Assembly (NCBI RefSeq): GCF_004366595.1
Contig: NZ_SORE01000007.1
Coordinates: 186,001-250,000 of the forward strand
DNA length: 64,000 bases
Direction of reading: 5' to 3'
Source of the DNA: Paraburkholderia rhizosphaerae
GTDB taxonomy: Bacteria > Pseudomonadota > Gammaproteobacteria > Burkholderiales > Burkholderiaceae
Each line of letters opens with the position of its first letter. Positions within the stretch are counted from its first letter, which is position 1. Shown piece after piece: positions 25,270-34,817 of the stretch. The notes under the pieces are model-generated. The model saw only the letters and a program-made list of their open reading frames with translations, ran no database searches and was not told the origin of the DNA. A program made the translations under genes and the position numbers.

Positions 25270-26892
25270 ATGAACACCGCCACGCCCTGGACCACTGGAA
25301 GCCAAGAACAAACGGCCGTGCAGCCATCGCCGCACGCTGCGCATCGCGCAGAACCTTGCGCACAGCAAACGCCCGCTCAGCCGGCACTATCGTTGCGTCT
25401 TGCAATCGGCCTGATCGGCATGCTGCTTGCGTCGCTGTCCGCGATTCTCAACCAGCAGGTCACCGGGCTCGCGATGACGGACATTCGCGGCGCGCTGTCG
25501 ATCGGCCATGACGACGGCACGTGGCTTACCGTTCTGTTCGAAGCAGCCAACGTCGCCGCGATGGTATTTGCGCCGTGGTTCGGCGTGACCTTCACGCTGA
25601 AGCGATTCTCGGTCGGCGCGATGCTGGCCACGATGCTGTTCGGTCTGCTCTGTCCGTTCGCACCGAATCTGCCCGCGCTGTACGGGTTGCGCGTATTGCA
25701 GGGTCTATCCGGTGGATGTCTTCCGCCGATGTTGATCATCGTCGCGCTGCGTTATCTTCCACCGAAGATCAAGCTATACGGGCTTGCCGGCTACGCGCTC
25801 ACCGCAACCTTCGGGCCGGCGCTCGGCACGCCTCTGACCGCTTTATGGACGGAGTACGTCAGCTGGCGCATGGCGTTCTGGCAAATCGTGCCGCTTGGCA
25901 TCGTGAGTTGCGCCGCCATTCATCTGGGCCTGCCTCGCGACCCGATCAAAATCGAACGATTCCGTTCATTCAACTGGACCGGGTTTGTGACCGGATTCCC
26001 CGCGGTCGCGATGCTTGTCGTCGGTCTGTTGCAGGGCGACCGCCTCGACTGGCTGAACTCCGGGTTGATCTGCGTGATGTTCTACGGTGGAGCGCTGTTG
26101 CTGGTCGCGTTTCTTATCAACGAGTGGTATCACCCGCTGCCTTTTTTCAGGCTTCAACTGCTATCCCGCAGGAATTTCACGCACGGGCTGCTGACCTTGG
26201 CGGGCGCAGTCGTCCTGCTGACCAGTATCGCCGTCATACCCGCGCAATATCTGACGAAGATTCACGGCTACCGGCCGTTGCAAACCACGCCGCTCGCGTT
26301 GCTGGTGGCGATTCCATTGCTGATTGCGCTTCCTTTGACAGCCGCCGTACTGAATTTCCGGCGCGTCGACTTCCGCTGGATCCTCGCCGCTGGACTCATG
26401 CTGATGGCGCTCACCTGCTTTATCGGCAGCTTCGTCACATCCGACTGGGTGCGCGACAACTTCTACTGGCTTCAGTCACTGCAGATCGTCGCGCAACCGA
26501 TGGTGATCATGTGCATTCTGATGGGCGTCACAACGGGATTGCCGCCCACCGAAGGGCCGTTTGCGTCGGCGATGTTCAATTCCCTCAAGACATTTTCGGC
26601 AGCGGCGGCCACCGCGCTGATCGAAGGCCTGGGTACGGCCCGTGAGCATTTTCATTCGAGCATGCTCGTCGACCGGCTCGGCAACAACATGCTCGTCACC
26701 ACTCAAAGCGTCGGCGCGTCGCACAGCCTCGGCGAACTCGCACATCGTGTGCACGCGCAGGCTGTGGTGCTGACGTCGGCCGATCTTTATCGCGTGATGG
26801 CGGGTGTCGCGCTCTTTCTTCTTGTGCTTGTTCCGTTAATACCCGTGCGTATCTATCCGCCCTGGACCACTACGCAACCTTCTTCCCGATGA
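25270..26892 (+). CDS. MFS multidrug exporter of the DHA2 family (EmrB-like)
   Basis: Integral membrane protein of 540 aa with about 14 hydrophobic helices after a polar 35-residue N-terminus. Seen: LNQQVTGLAMTDIRGALSIG in helix 1, the motif A-like FGVTFTLKRFSVGAM after helix 2, and LRVLQGLSGGCLPPMLIIVA, a family-typical helix-4 segment. Driven by proton exchange, it passes substrates to the adaptor (26903) and outer-membrane factor (27976), forming an EmrAB-TolC-type pump. Substrates unknown; aromatic acids and hydrophobic toxins are common for relatives. Confidence 0.92.
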   Translation: MNTATPWTTGSQEQTAVQPSPHAAHRAEPCAQQTPAQPALSLRLAIGLIGMLLASLSAILNQQVTGLAMTDIRGALSIGHDDGTWLTVLFEAANVAAMVFAPWFGVTFTLKRFSVGAMLATMLFGLLCPFAPNLPALYGLRVLQGLSGGCLPPMLIIVALRYLPPKIKLYGLAGYALTATFGPALGTPLTALWTEYVSWRMAFWQIVPLGIVSCAAIHLGLPRDPIKIERFRSFNWTGFVTGFPAVAMLVVGLLQGDRLDWLNSGLICVMFYGGALLLVAFLINEWYHPLPFFRLQLLSRRNFTHGLLTLAGAVVLLTSIAVIPAQYLTKIHGYRPLQTTPLALLVAIPLLIALPLTAAVLNFRRVDFRWILAAGLMLMALTCFIGSFVTSDWVRDNFYWLQSLQIVAQPMVIMCILMGVTTGLPPTEGPFASAMFNSLKTFSAAAATALIEGLGTAREHFHSSMLVDRLGNNMLVTTQSVGASHSLGELAHRVHAQAVVLTSADLYRVMAGVALFLLVLVPLIPVRIYPPWTTTQPSSR

Positions 26893-26902
26893 GCGCCGAT
26901 CC

Positions 26903-27979
26903 ATGTCACCCCTGATAAAGATTCCCCACAAACTGATCGGCGTTGCTGTGTGCATGGCCGTCATCGGCGTCGCCGCATCGGGTCGCACCGCGCTGATCGG
27001 CGACTCGACGACGGAATCCACGAACGATGCGTATGTGGCCGCCGATTTCACGCTGGTCGCGCCGCGTGTCGCCGGTCAGGTTTCCGAAGTACGGGTCGAA
27101 GACAATCAGCGCGTCAAAGCCGGTCAATTGCTCGTGCGTATCGATGACCGCGACTTCCGAGCCGCGTTGATGAGCGCGGACGCGGACGTCACGGCGGCAA
27201 GGGCGTCCGTTGCGAACTACGACGCCGAGATCGCGCGCCAGCCGTCGCTCGTCGATCAGGCGCGCGCGACGCTGCGGGCCGACGATGCGTCGGTCGTATT
27301 CGCGCGTGCCAACGCCGCGCGCTACCAGAATCTGTCGGACGCAGGCGCTGGAACGACGCAGGAACAGCAGCACGCGTCGAGCACGCTAGCCGAGCAACTC
27401 GCGAAACAATCGCACGATCAGGCCGCGTTGCTTGCAGCCCAACAAAACCTCGACGTGCTGCGCACGCAGCGCGACAAGGCGGCCGGCGCATTGGCCCATG
27501 CGCAAGCCGCGCGCGAACAGGCCAAACTCAATCTTTCGTATACGGAGATCCGCGCGCCGATCGATGGCAAGGTCGGCAGACGCTCCGCGCGCGTCGGCGC
27601 GTTCGTCACGACCGGCACGCCGATGCTCGCGATCGTTCCGCTATCCGAAGCGTATATCGTCGCGAACTTCCAGGAGAATCAGCTGACGAGAATGCGACCG
27701 GGCGAACCCGTGCGTATCAAGGTCGACAGCATGCCTGGCGTGGTGATCCAGGGGCATGTCGACAGTCTCGCTCCGGCGACCGGTTTGAGCTTCGCACCGA
27801 TCGCGCCGGACAACGCGACCGGCAATTTCACCAAGGTGGTCCAGCGTGTGCCGGTGAAGATCACGCTCGATGCGGGACAGGAAGCGACCTCCGACCTGAG
27901 CGTCGGCTTGTCCGTCGAAGCGGAGGTGTCAGTGGCCGGGCGTAACGACGCGCGCGTTGAACAGGCGGCCAGAAAATGA
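26903..27979 (+). CDS. HlyD/EmrA-type membrane fusion protein
   Basis: Periplasmic adaptor of 358 aa with an N-terminal membrane anchor (about residues 8-25). The lipoyl/biotinyl half-motifs are VAPRVAGQVSEVRVEDNQRV and YTEIRAPIDGKVGRRSARVG; the region between them is a coiled-coil hairpin rich in Ala and Gln (about 90-200). The beta-barrel part includes AIVPLSEAYIVANFQENQL. It links the EmrB-like transporter to the outer-membrane factor. Its stop overlaps the next start by 4 bp. Confidence 0.92.
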   Translation: MSPLIKIPHKLIGVAVCMAVIGVAASGRTALIGDSTTESTNDAYVAADFTLVAPRVAGQVSEVRVEDNQRVKAGQLLVRIDDRDFRAALMSADADVTAARASVANYDAEIARQPSLVDQARATLRADDASVVFARANAARYQNLSDAGAGTTQEQQHASSTLAEQLAKQSHDQAALLAAQQNLDVLRTQRDKAAGALAHAQAAREQAKLNLSYTEIRAPIDGKVGRRSARVGAFVTTGTPMLAIVPLSEAYIVANFQENQLTRMRPGEPVRIKVDSMPGVVIQGHVDSLAPATGLSFAPIAPDNATGNFTKVVQRVPVKITLDAGQEATSDLSVGLSVEAEVSVAGRNDARVEQAARK

Positions 27980-29526
27980 ACGCGCGCGCATTCCCGATCC
28001 GCACGGCGTCGCTCGCGATCTTGCTGATAGTGCTGTGTTCAACGCTGACAGGCTGTCTCGTAGGCCCGAACTTCGAACATCCGCAAACCCATACGCCTGC
28101 CAACGTGTTCGATCGCACGCAAGCGTCACAGGCACCGAGCAAGGCCGTTGAAGCCGAATTCAATCCGGACTGGTGGACGCTCTTTAACGACCCGATGCTG
28201 AACGCGCTGGAAAACGAGCTGAGCGAGCAGAATCTCGACGTCGCCGCCGCATCGGCGCGTCTGCTGCAAAGCCGGGCCGGACAGCGCATTGCCGGCGCCG
28301 CGCAATACCCGACGGTGGACGCCGCGGCCTCGTACAACCGCGAGCGTGGCAGCCCGAACGGCATTCTCGGATTGCTTGGCGTGAGTCCCACCGGGAGTCA
28401 ATCGCAGTCGGCGTCGGGCAGCGCGCCGCTCGGCGTCGCGCCTTTGCCAGGCTCGAAGGGTTCGCCCGCTTACAACCTGTACCAGTTCGGCTTCGATGCG
28501 TCCTGGGAGCTCGATATCTGGGGTGGCGTACGGCGCGGTGTCGAGGCCGCGACCGCGCTCACCGGCGCATCCTATGAAGACCGCAACGCAGTTCTATTGT
28601 CCGCGCGCGCCGAACTCGCGCGGGACTATATCGCGTTGCGCGATACGCAGGCGCTGCTACAGATAGCGAAGCAGAATCTCGAGATCGCGCGCAACGCGAC
28701 GAAACTCACCGAGATGCGCAAGCACGAAGGCGTGACAACCGATCTCGATGTGGCCAATGCCGCCGCGCAGGCGGAGTCGATCGAAAGCCTGATTCCGACA
28801 CTGGAGGCACGTTCAGCCACCTCGATCAATGCGATTGGCGTGCTGCTCGCAAAGGAACCCGGTGCGCTCAATGAGCGGCTTGCCGAACCACGCGATGTGC
28901 CGGGTCTGCCTGAGCAGGTGCCGATCGGTTTCCCGTCGGAACTCGTGCAGCGACGCCCTGATATCCGCAGGGCGGACGCGCAGTTGCATGCGGCCACGGC
29001 CGCGATCGGCATGGCCAAGGCGGACTTTTATCCGCGCATTTCGCTGAATGGCAGCGCAGGATTTCAGAGCCTTCAGCTTTCGAGTCTCGCGGATTGGGCA
29101 TCGGGCCAGTTCGTCGTCGGCCCGTCGATTACGCTGCCGATATTCGAAGGCGGACGTCTGAAGGGGACCTTGCAACTACGTGACGCACAACAGCAGGAAG
29201 CCGCGATCGTGTACAAACGCACGGTCCTGCAGGCGTGGCGCGAAGTGGACGACGCGCTGATTGTGTACGACGCGGAGCAGCGGCGGCGCGATCGGCTCAA
29301 AGCGGTGGTGAACCTGAACCTGCGCGCGCTGTCTGTTGCGCAACAGAGGTATAAGGCGGGAGCGATCGATTATCTCGAAGTGCTCAACGTGCAGAAGCAG
29401 TTGCTCAACGCGCAGAGCGCACTGGAACAGAGCGACGCTGACAATGACGTCAATCTGATTACGCTGTGCAAAGTGCTCGGCGGTGGCTGGGAATCGATGT
29501 ATGCGCAACAAAGTGTGGCGCGTTGA
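27976..29526 (+). CDS. Outer membrane factor lipoprotein (NodT/OprM family)
   Basis: Protein of 516 aa. The signal ends at a lipobox, STLTGCLVGPNFEHPQT, typical of OprM/NodT proteins (the cysteine followed by VGPNF). Two OEP repeats follow: NALENELSEQNLDVAAASAR and QFGFDASWELDIWGGVRRGV in the first, RRPDIRRADAQLHAATAAIG and GPSITLPIFEGGRLKGTLQL in the second. It forms the outer-membrane and periplasmic tunnel of the EmrAB-like pump and is the last gene of the unit. Confidence 0.93.
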   Translation: MNARAFPIRTASLAILLIVLCSTLTGCLVGPNFEHPQTHTPANVFDRTQASQAPSKAVEAEFNPDWWTLFNDPMLNALENELSEQNLDVAAASARLLQSRAGQRIAGAAQYPTVDAAASYNRERGSPNGILGLLGVSPTGSQSQSASGSAPLGVAPLPGSKGSPAYNLYQFGFDASWELDIWGGVRRGVEAATALTGASYEDRNAVLLSARAELARDYIALRDTQALLQIAKQNLEIARNATKLTEMRKHEGVTTDLDVANAAAQAESIESLIPTLEARSATSINAIGVLLAKEPGALNERLAEPRDVPGLPEQVPIGFPSELVQRRPDIRRADAQLHAATAAIGMAKADFYPRISLNGSAGFQSLQLSSLADWASGQFVVGPSITLPIFEGGRLKGTLQLRDAQQQEAAIVYKRTVLQAWREVDDALIVYDAEQRRRDRLKAVVNLNLRALSVAQQRYKAGAIDYLEVLNVQKQLLNAQSALEQSDADNDVNLITLCKVLGGGWESMYAQQSVAR

Positions 29527-29722
29527 CGCTGACTGTCCTCGTGGATGAACGGGATCGGCATCGCCGCAATGGCGATGTCGATTGTGACAATTGTGACGAC
29601 GCGACGCGTGTCGACCGGCGTCGATTCATACTGGATACCGCGAAATACCTTTCTGTTTTTTGACACCTGCCTGTCAAAAACTCGCTTTACCTTGTCGATC
29701 CAATTACAACCAGAGCACCGCT

Positions 29723-31534
29723 ATGGATCGTCGACACTTTCTAAAATCTTCCACATTCTTCACCATCGCGGCAGCCACGGGGACGCTGACTGCTTGCGGA
29801 TCGGATAACAAGCCATCGTCTGGATCGGATAACCCGTCGTCCGACGCCGGAAAGCCGCCGGCAGGCACGTTCGCGTTCGCACAAGGCGTCGCGAGCGGCG
29901 ACCCGCGCGCGGATAGCGTCGTGTTCTGGACGCGCGCGATTGCTAGCGCGGGTGGCACTGCACCGGTAGCGGTTCAGTTGCAGATCTCGCCGACTAGCGA
30001 CTTTGCGGCGCTCGCCGCCAACGTCGCACTGCAGGCAGTGTCCGACCATGACTTCACGGTACGTGCGAAGGTGACCGGCCTGAAGTCCGGCAGCACGTAC
30101 TTTTACCGCTTTATCGCGGGCTCCGATGTCAGTGCGACCGGCACTGCGAAAACGGCGCCGGCCGCCGACGCGGCGAACGACAAGGTACGCTTCGCGTGGT
30201 TCACGTGCCAGGACTGGACGGTCAATCACTGGCAGGCGATGTCGCTGATTGCGGCCGAGACCGATCTCGACTTCGTGGTTCATGTCGGCGACTACATTTA
30301 TGAAACGGTCGACGCGTCGTTCCAGGCTGGCGCGGCGGAGCCTGCGCATGGCGCGCTGAAGCTGCCGAATGGTCAGCCGCTGCCGGGCGGCGTCGGCCAG
30401 TACGCGAGCACGGTTGACGACTATCGCACGCTGTACCGCACCTATCGCACCGATTCGCGTCTGCAGGCCATCCACCAGAAGTTCGCGATGATCCCGATCT
30501 GGGACGACCACGAGTTTTCGGACGACTGCTGGCAGGATCACCAGACCTACACGAACGAGAACACGCAGCAGACCGCGCGCCGCCGCAGCGCAACGCAGGC
30601 GTGGGCCGAGTACATGCCGATCGACTGGAGCGATGTGAAGTTCGACGCGACCAATCCGTCGTTCGCGAATATTTCGATTTATCGCGACTTTCACTACGGC
30701 AAGCTCGTGCATCTGGTGATGACCGATGAGCGGATGTTCCGGGATGATCATGTGGTGAGCGAGGCGGCGGTCGCGCAGGCACAGGGCCACGATCCGATCA
30801 ACGGCAGCGACTCGGTCGGTGCGCGCTACTTCGTGCAAAAGCCGGTCCTCGCTCAGTTCGATGCAATCGACACGGCGGCGATGGGACGCGCACCGTCGAT
30901 CCTCGGTACCGAACAGACGGCGTGGTTCAAGAACACAATGAGCAGTTCGACAGCAACGTGGCGCGTGTGGGGCAATGAAGTCACATTGAACCGTATGCAG
31001 GTCGACCTGACCTCGATGGCTCAGCCGCCGTACAACGCGGTATACATGGTCAACTGCGACGGCTGGGACGGTTACCCGACGCACAAACAAGAGATTCTCG
31101 GCTATCTGAAGAACAACAACGTGTCGAACGTCGTTGCGATCACCGGCGATCTGCATGCGTTCCAGTGCGGTGTAGTGACGGACCCTGCCACGAGCGTGCC
31201 GGTGCTGGTCGATTTCGTCACCGCGGGTATCAGCAGCACGTCGTTCTATAACTACCTGAAGGCAGGCGCGCAGGGCACGCCGCTCGCACCGCTCGTGTTG
31301 ACGCCAACGGTGTTCGACGGCGTCCTGCAAGGCAACAACCCCGACTTCAAATACGTCGACCATGACGCGCAAGGGTACGCATCCGCAACCGTCACCGCCG
31401 GCGCATTCTCGGTCGTGTTCACGAAGGTCAAACCGCTCAACAGCGACGGCACGCCGCCCGCCGATCCGTTGCTCAAGCGCACGCGCCTGACGGTCGCGTC
31501 GGGCACGAAGACGGTTGTAGTCGAGCAGTTGTAA
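29723..31534 (+). CDS. phoD: Alkaline phosphatase D family lipoprotein (PhoD)
   Basis: Protein of 603 aa from the ATG at 29723. The N-terminus is a twin-arginine signal, MDRRHFLKSSTFF, ending in a lipobox-like LTACGSD; a Ser/Asp/Pro-rich linker with a short repeat follows. The PhoD N-terminal domain is FAFAQGVASGDPRADSVVFW; the metallophosphoesterase core has VVHVGDYIYE, MIPIWDDHEFSDD and VAITGDLHAFQCGV, which supply metal ligands. PhoD enzymes use iron and calcium to hydrolyse phosphate mono- and diesters outside the cytoplasm. No PhoB box was recognised upstream. A 63-bp longer frame (from 29660) lacks family support. Confidence 0.92.
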   Translation: MDRRHFLKSSTFFTIAAATGTLTACGSDNKPSSGSDNPSSDAGKPPAGTFAFAQGVASGDPRADSVVFWTRAIASAGGTAPVAVQLQISPTSDFAALAANVALQAVSDHDFTVRAKVTGLKSGSTYFYRFIAGSDVSATGTAKTAPAADAANDKVRFAWFTCQDWTVNHWQAMSLIAAETDLDFVVHVGDYIYETVDASFQAGAAEPAHGALKLPNGQPLPGGVGQYASTVDDYRTLYRTYRTDSRLQAIHQKFAMIPIWDDHEFSDDCWQDHQTYTNENTQQTARRRSATQAWAEYMPIDWSDVKFDATNPSFANISIYRDFHYGKLVHLVMTDERMFRDDHVVSEAAVAQAQGHDPINGSDSVGARYFVQKPVLAQFDAIDTAAMGRAPSILGTEQTAWFKNTMSSSTATWRVWGNEVTLNRMQVDLTSMAQPPYNAVYMVNCDGWDGYPTHKQEILGYLKNNNVSNVVAITGDLHAFQCGVVTDPATSVPVLVDFVTAGISSTSFYNYLKAGAQGTPLAPLVLTPTVFDGVLQGNNPDFKYVDHDAQGYASATVTAGAFSVVFTKVKPLNSDGTPPADPLLKRTRLTVASGTKTVVVEQL

Positions 31535-31545
31535 TGCAGTACGGC

Positions 31546-31578
31546 GCGTCGGCGCATTCCTCAACGACGCGCCGACGC
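31546..31578. terminator. Convergent hairpin between phoD and the FAH-family gene
   Basis: GCGTCGGCGC (31546-31555) and GCGCCGACGC (31569-31578) form a perfect 10-bp stem around a 13-base loop, between two converging stop codons. There is no T tract on either side, so it may stop transcription in both directions only with help, or simply protect 3' ends. Confidence 0.45.
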
Positions 31579-31591
31579 ACCCGTCGTTCGC

Positions 31592-32794
31592 TCAGCGCGC
31601 GCGAGGCAACCCGCGCTCAGCCAGACTGCGATAAAGCGCGCGCACCCCGAACGTCCACGGCTCGATCTCGGTACATAGCCGCACCGTATTAACCAACGCC
31701 CCAAGCTTCGGCGTCGAGATCGTCACGACATCGCCCAGATGGTGCGTAAACCCGCCGCCGGGCGCATCGCGGTCCTTGATCGGCGAGAACATCGTGCCGA
31801 GAAACAGCATAAAGCCGTCCGGATACTGATGATGCTTGCCGCAAGTCTGCGCGACGAGATCCGCCGGATCGCGACTGATCTCGGTCATATGGCTGACGCC
31901 ATCGAGTTCGAATGCATCGTCGGCGCCATCGACGCGCAGCGACACGCTCGCATCGCGAATCGTATCGAGCGTAAAGCGTTCATCGAACAATCGCACGAAC
32001 GGCCCGATCGCGCACGAACCGTTGTTGTCCTTGCACTTGCCGAGCAGCAACGCAGAGCGCCCTTCGATATCGCGAAGATTGACATCGTTGCCAAGCGTCG
32101 CGCCGACGATACGCCCCGCACTGTTGACGGCCAGCACGATTTCCGGCTCCGGGTTGTTCCAGACCGACCCGGGCAACAGCCCGATGTCGGCGCCGAAGCC
32201 GACCGACGACATCGGCTGCGACTTCGAAAACACCTCGGCATCCGGCCCGATACCGACCTCCATATACTGGGACCACGCACCGCGGCGCTCCAGTTCGGCT
32301 TTCAGACGCATCGCCGCATCCGAGCCGGGTTCGATCTTCGACAGGTCGGTGCCGATCAACGCGGTGATCGTCGCGCGCACTTCCTGTGCTTTCGATGGAT
32401 CGCCGCCCGCCTGCTCTTCGATGACGCGTTCGAGCAGGCTAACCGCGAACGTGACGCCGCATGCCTTGATTGCCTGCACGTCGCACGGCGCAAGCAGGCG
32501 TGGCGCGCCAGCATCGTTGCGCGCCGCCAACCCTGCTTTGATCAGCGCGCTCACCGGGCCAAGCGGCACACCCGGTGCGTGGCGCGCGACCTCGACCGCA
32601 TCGTCGCGGTCGAACAGATCCGCGGTCGTCGGGGCGGACTGCGTGATGTCGAATACATCGCCGCCGCGCACGGCGACCACACACGGGCCTTCATGTTTAC
32701 CTTCATGTGTGTCGTCACGCCGCCATACGCGGCCGACCAGCAATGCATGATCCAGATCGTCGGGCAGACAGGCTGATGCGGAGATCGTTTGCAT
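31592..32794 (-). CDS. Fumarylacetoacetate hydrolase-family protein
   Basis: Protein of 400 aa. The FAH metal site is visible as NPEPEIVLAVN (two glutamates) and GNDVNLRDIEGRSALLL (aspartate), with QYMEVGIGPDAEVFSKSQPM before it and GGFTHHLGDVVTIS near the end. The family cleaves or dehydrates 2-keto acids, including FAA hydrolase, 2-oxopent-4-enoate hydratase and 2-keto-3-deoxy sugar-acid dehydratases. At 400 aa with an extra N-terminal domain it resembles the sugar-acid dehydratase branch more than short FahA-like proteins, but the substrate is not certain. It stands alone. Confidence 0.85.
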   Translation of the reverse strand: MQTISASACLPDDLDHALLVGRVWRRDDTHEGKHEGPCVVAVRGGDVFDITQSAPTTADLFDRDDAVEVARHAPGVPLGPVSALIKAGLAARNDAGAPRLLAPCDVQAIKACGVTFAVSLLERVIEEQAGGDPSKAQEVRATITALIGTDLSKIEPGSDAAMRLKAELERRGAWSQYMEVGIGPDAEVFSKSQPMSSVGFGADIGLLPGSVWNNPEPEIVLAVNSAGRIVGATLGNDVNLRDIEGRSALLLGKCKDNNGSCAIGPFVRLFDERFTLDTIRDASVSLRVDGADDAFELDGVSHMTEISRDPADLVAQTCGKHHQYPDGFMLFLGTMFSPIKDRDAPGGGFTHHLGDVVTISTPKLGALVNTVRLCTEIEPWTFGVRALYRSLAERGLPRAR

Positions 32795-32886
32795 GAGTGT
32801 GTTGAGTTGCGCTGGAAAGGAGCCTTATCGTAGAGCGCTGCCGCGCCAAAGTCCAACCAGATGTCGTCACATGCCCGGCGTACCGT

Positions 32887-34119
32887 CTAGCGTCTCGCGG
32901 CTTCGACTGCGCCGGTCTCGCGCCGCCACGCATGTTGACGCAGCGCAGCGATAAATTTCTGCGCGGGCCACGCTTCGGCCAACGCTTCCTTCAGCAACGT
33001 CTGCTGGCTTGGCGGCGCAAGACCGCCGAGCGGCGGATCACGATCGAGATTAGTCGGGAACGGATACCCTTCCGCGCAGCTTGCAATCACCGCGTCGAGC
33101 TGCGCCGCTTTGAGCCGCGCGTGTGCAACGCAATCGCACAACGCCGGGTAGAGCGCCTCGCACATCGCGGATCGATCGACCGACTCCATCGCGCGCCCGT
33201 AAGCGGACGAAATCTGCAGCAGGTTCGCCATGCGCGCGACATCCGCCGTGCGATTCTCGCCTGCCGCATGAAACAGCGCTGGATTGAAGAACAGCGCATC
33301 GCCCTTCGCAAGCGGCAACTGCACGCAGTGTGCTTCGAAGTAGCGGCGGAAATCGTCGCGCCGCCACGCGACATAGCCCGGCGCGTAGCGCTGCGAATAC
33401 GGCAACAACTTCGTCGGCCCGCTTTCGACCGGCATGTCGACGTGCGCGATCGCCCCTTGCAGCGTGAGAAACGGCGACATCGTATGCACGTGCGCGGGAT
33501 AGCGCTGGGCTTCAGCGACTGTCTGAAAGCCCAGGTGATAATCGCGGTGCGCCTGCTGCGCAGCGCCGCCGGGCCGCACGACGTTGATTTGCGACGTCAT
33601 CTGGTAATGCGGGCCGAGCCATGCATCCGCGGCAGCCGCGACGAACCCGTTCGCGTAGTAGCGCGCGAACAGTTCCGGCGCACGCAGACACAGCTTTTCC
33701 AGTGCGTTCCAGATGCGATCGTTCGCGCCCGCCTTCGCGAAGTGGTCGCCACCCGCCCCGCCCTGCGCGCGCTCTTCGCGGATCACGTCTTCAAAAAGCG
33801 CGGTCGCTTCGTCGATCGGCACGGTATCGTCATACGCATGTCGCAGCACCATCACGCCCGCGCCTTCGCGCAATACATGCACCCATTCCGCCTGCAACTG
33901 CGCTCGCGCGGCGGAGTTTTCCAGTGCGTCGCGTAGTGCGTCGCAGTCATAGAGCGGAATGCCGTGTGGCGTCGAAGCGGCGAGTTGCGTCTGCTGCGCG
34001 TAAGTGCCGGCTGCAATCTGCCCGGCGAAGTCCGCGACCGAACAGTGGTCTTCGCGATAGCTATCGTGCCGCGTCGTGGGCGGCTGTGCCGCGGGCGCGT
34101 ACCTGTCGTCTCCTCGCAT
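32887..34119 (-). CDS. Phytanoyl-CoA dioxygenase (PhyH)-family protein
   Basis: Protein of 410 aa. The Fe(II)/2-oxoglutarate oxygenase facial triad is suggested by QAHRDYHLGFQTV (His-x-Asp) and LFFNPALFHAAGENRTADVA (distal His, followed by Arg for 2-oxoglutarate). A GAGGAG ribosome site lies before the ATG. Members hydroxylate diverse small molecules, so the substrate is unknown. It is 92 bp upstream of the FAH-family gene on the same strand and may form a unit with it. Confidence 0.82.
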   Translation of the reverse strand: MRGDDRYAPAAQPPTTRHDSYREDHCSVADFAGQIAAGTYAQQTQLAASTPHGIPLYDCDALRDALENSAARAQLQAEWVHVLREGAGVMVLRHAYDDTVPIDEATALFEDVIREERAQGGAGGDHFAKAGANDRIWNALEKLCLRAPELFARYYANGFVAAAADAWLGPHYQMTSQINVVRPGGAAQQAHRDYHLGFQTVAEAQRYPAHVHTMSPFLTLQGAIAHVDMPVESGPTKLLPYSQRYAPGYVAWRRDDFRRYFEAHCVQLPLAKGDALFFNPALFHAAGENRTADVARMANLLQISSAYGRAMESVDRSAMCEALYPALCDCVAHARLKAAQLDAVIASCAEGYPFPTNLDRDPPLGGLAPPSQQTLLKEALAEAWPAQKFIAALRQHAWRRETGAVEAARR

Positions 34120-34312
34120 TTTTTCTCCTCATGTGCGTAGCGAGCATATCGCCAATCCGCGCGTGCGCGCCAGTGCACGAGTGCAAGCAACCCCGTGCGA
34201 CCGCATCGCGAACTCGACACGGCCCTTTAGGTACGCGCCTTGCAACTACGACTTCAAGCGCCTGCGTTCATGAAGCGATCTCGCGCTTCGGCAGTCGCAC
34301 AGGGAGAAGAAA

Positions 34313-34387
34313 ATGCCTTATCTGATCGGGTGGATGCTGGGCGTGCCGCTTATCGTGCTGGTGATTCTTTATCTGATCTTTCATTGA
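34313..34387 (+). CDS. 24-residue single-span membrane peptide
   Basis: The ATG at 34313 is preceded by AGGGAGAAG and encodes MPYLIGWMLGVPLIVLVILY ending in LIFH. Almost the whole peptide is one membrane helix. The good ribosome site and clean hydrophobic composition argue that it is a real small gene of the type often missed in annotation. I have seen similar short peptides in Burkholderia-like genomes but cannot give a function. Confidence 0.6.
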   Translation: MPYLIGWMLGVPLIVLVILYLIFH

Positions 34388-34817
34388 AGCGCATTGGCCA
34401 TGAAGACGATCGCCGGCGCGGCGACTCAGCTCGCGCCGCGATCGAACGCGCGGTACGCCGCTTGAAAAGCGGGTCCGCCATCACGCATGCCACGGGCGCT
34501 TACCATCTGAACAAACAGGCTCCGTCAGCGCGCCACAGACGCGTCATCGCGCGTTTCGCTGCGCGTGCCGTGCGTCGTATTTCCGAAGCATTCCATCGGT
34601 CGCATGGCGGATGAAAGATTCGCAGCGCGCATCCATCGTGCCCGGAGGACCGTGCATCGTGCATTTGCGCGATTTCCGCGGTATCGACATCGGGTTTACG
34701 TTAGTTTGTGTTCGGTAACACCGACCGTTTACTGGGTTGAAAACGTTAAGGCTTCCAAAATGGGACCGCCCTGATTGAGGAAGACTTTCAATGGCCCATT
34801 GAGCGTGGAGGTGTGCA
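34388..34817. other. 430-bp stretch without a supported gene
   Basis: Open frames here are short and basic and look like chance frames. The last 120 bases before the BBE-type oxidase gene are AT-richer and probably hold its promoter. A GGAGG ribosome site lies at about 34808. Confidence 0.5.

Noticed and set aside
29741..31564. 607-codon minus-strand frame opposite phoD
   Set aside because: Mirror frame of the PhoD codons; no motif and no ribosome site.
34240..34614. 124-codon plus-strand frame overlapping the 24-residue peptide
   Set aside because: It is basic and low in complexity, has no family features and competes with the peptide that has a good ribosome site.
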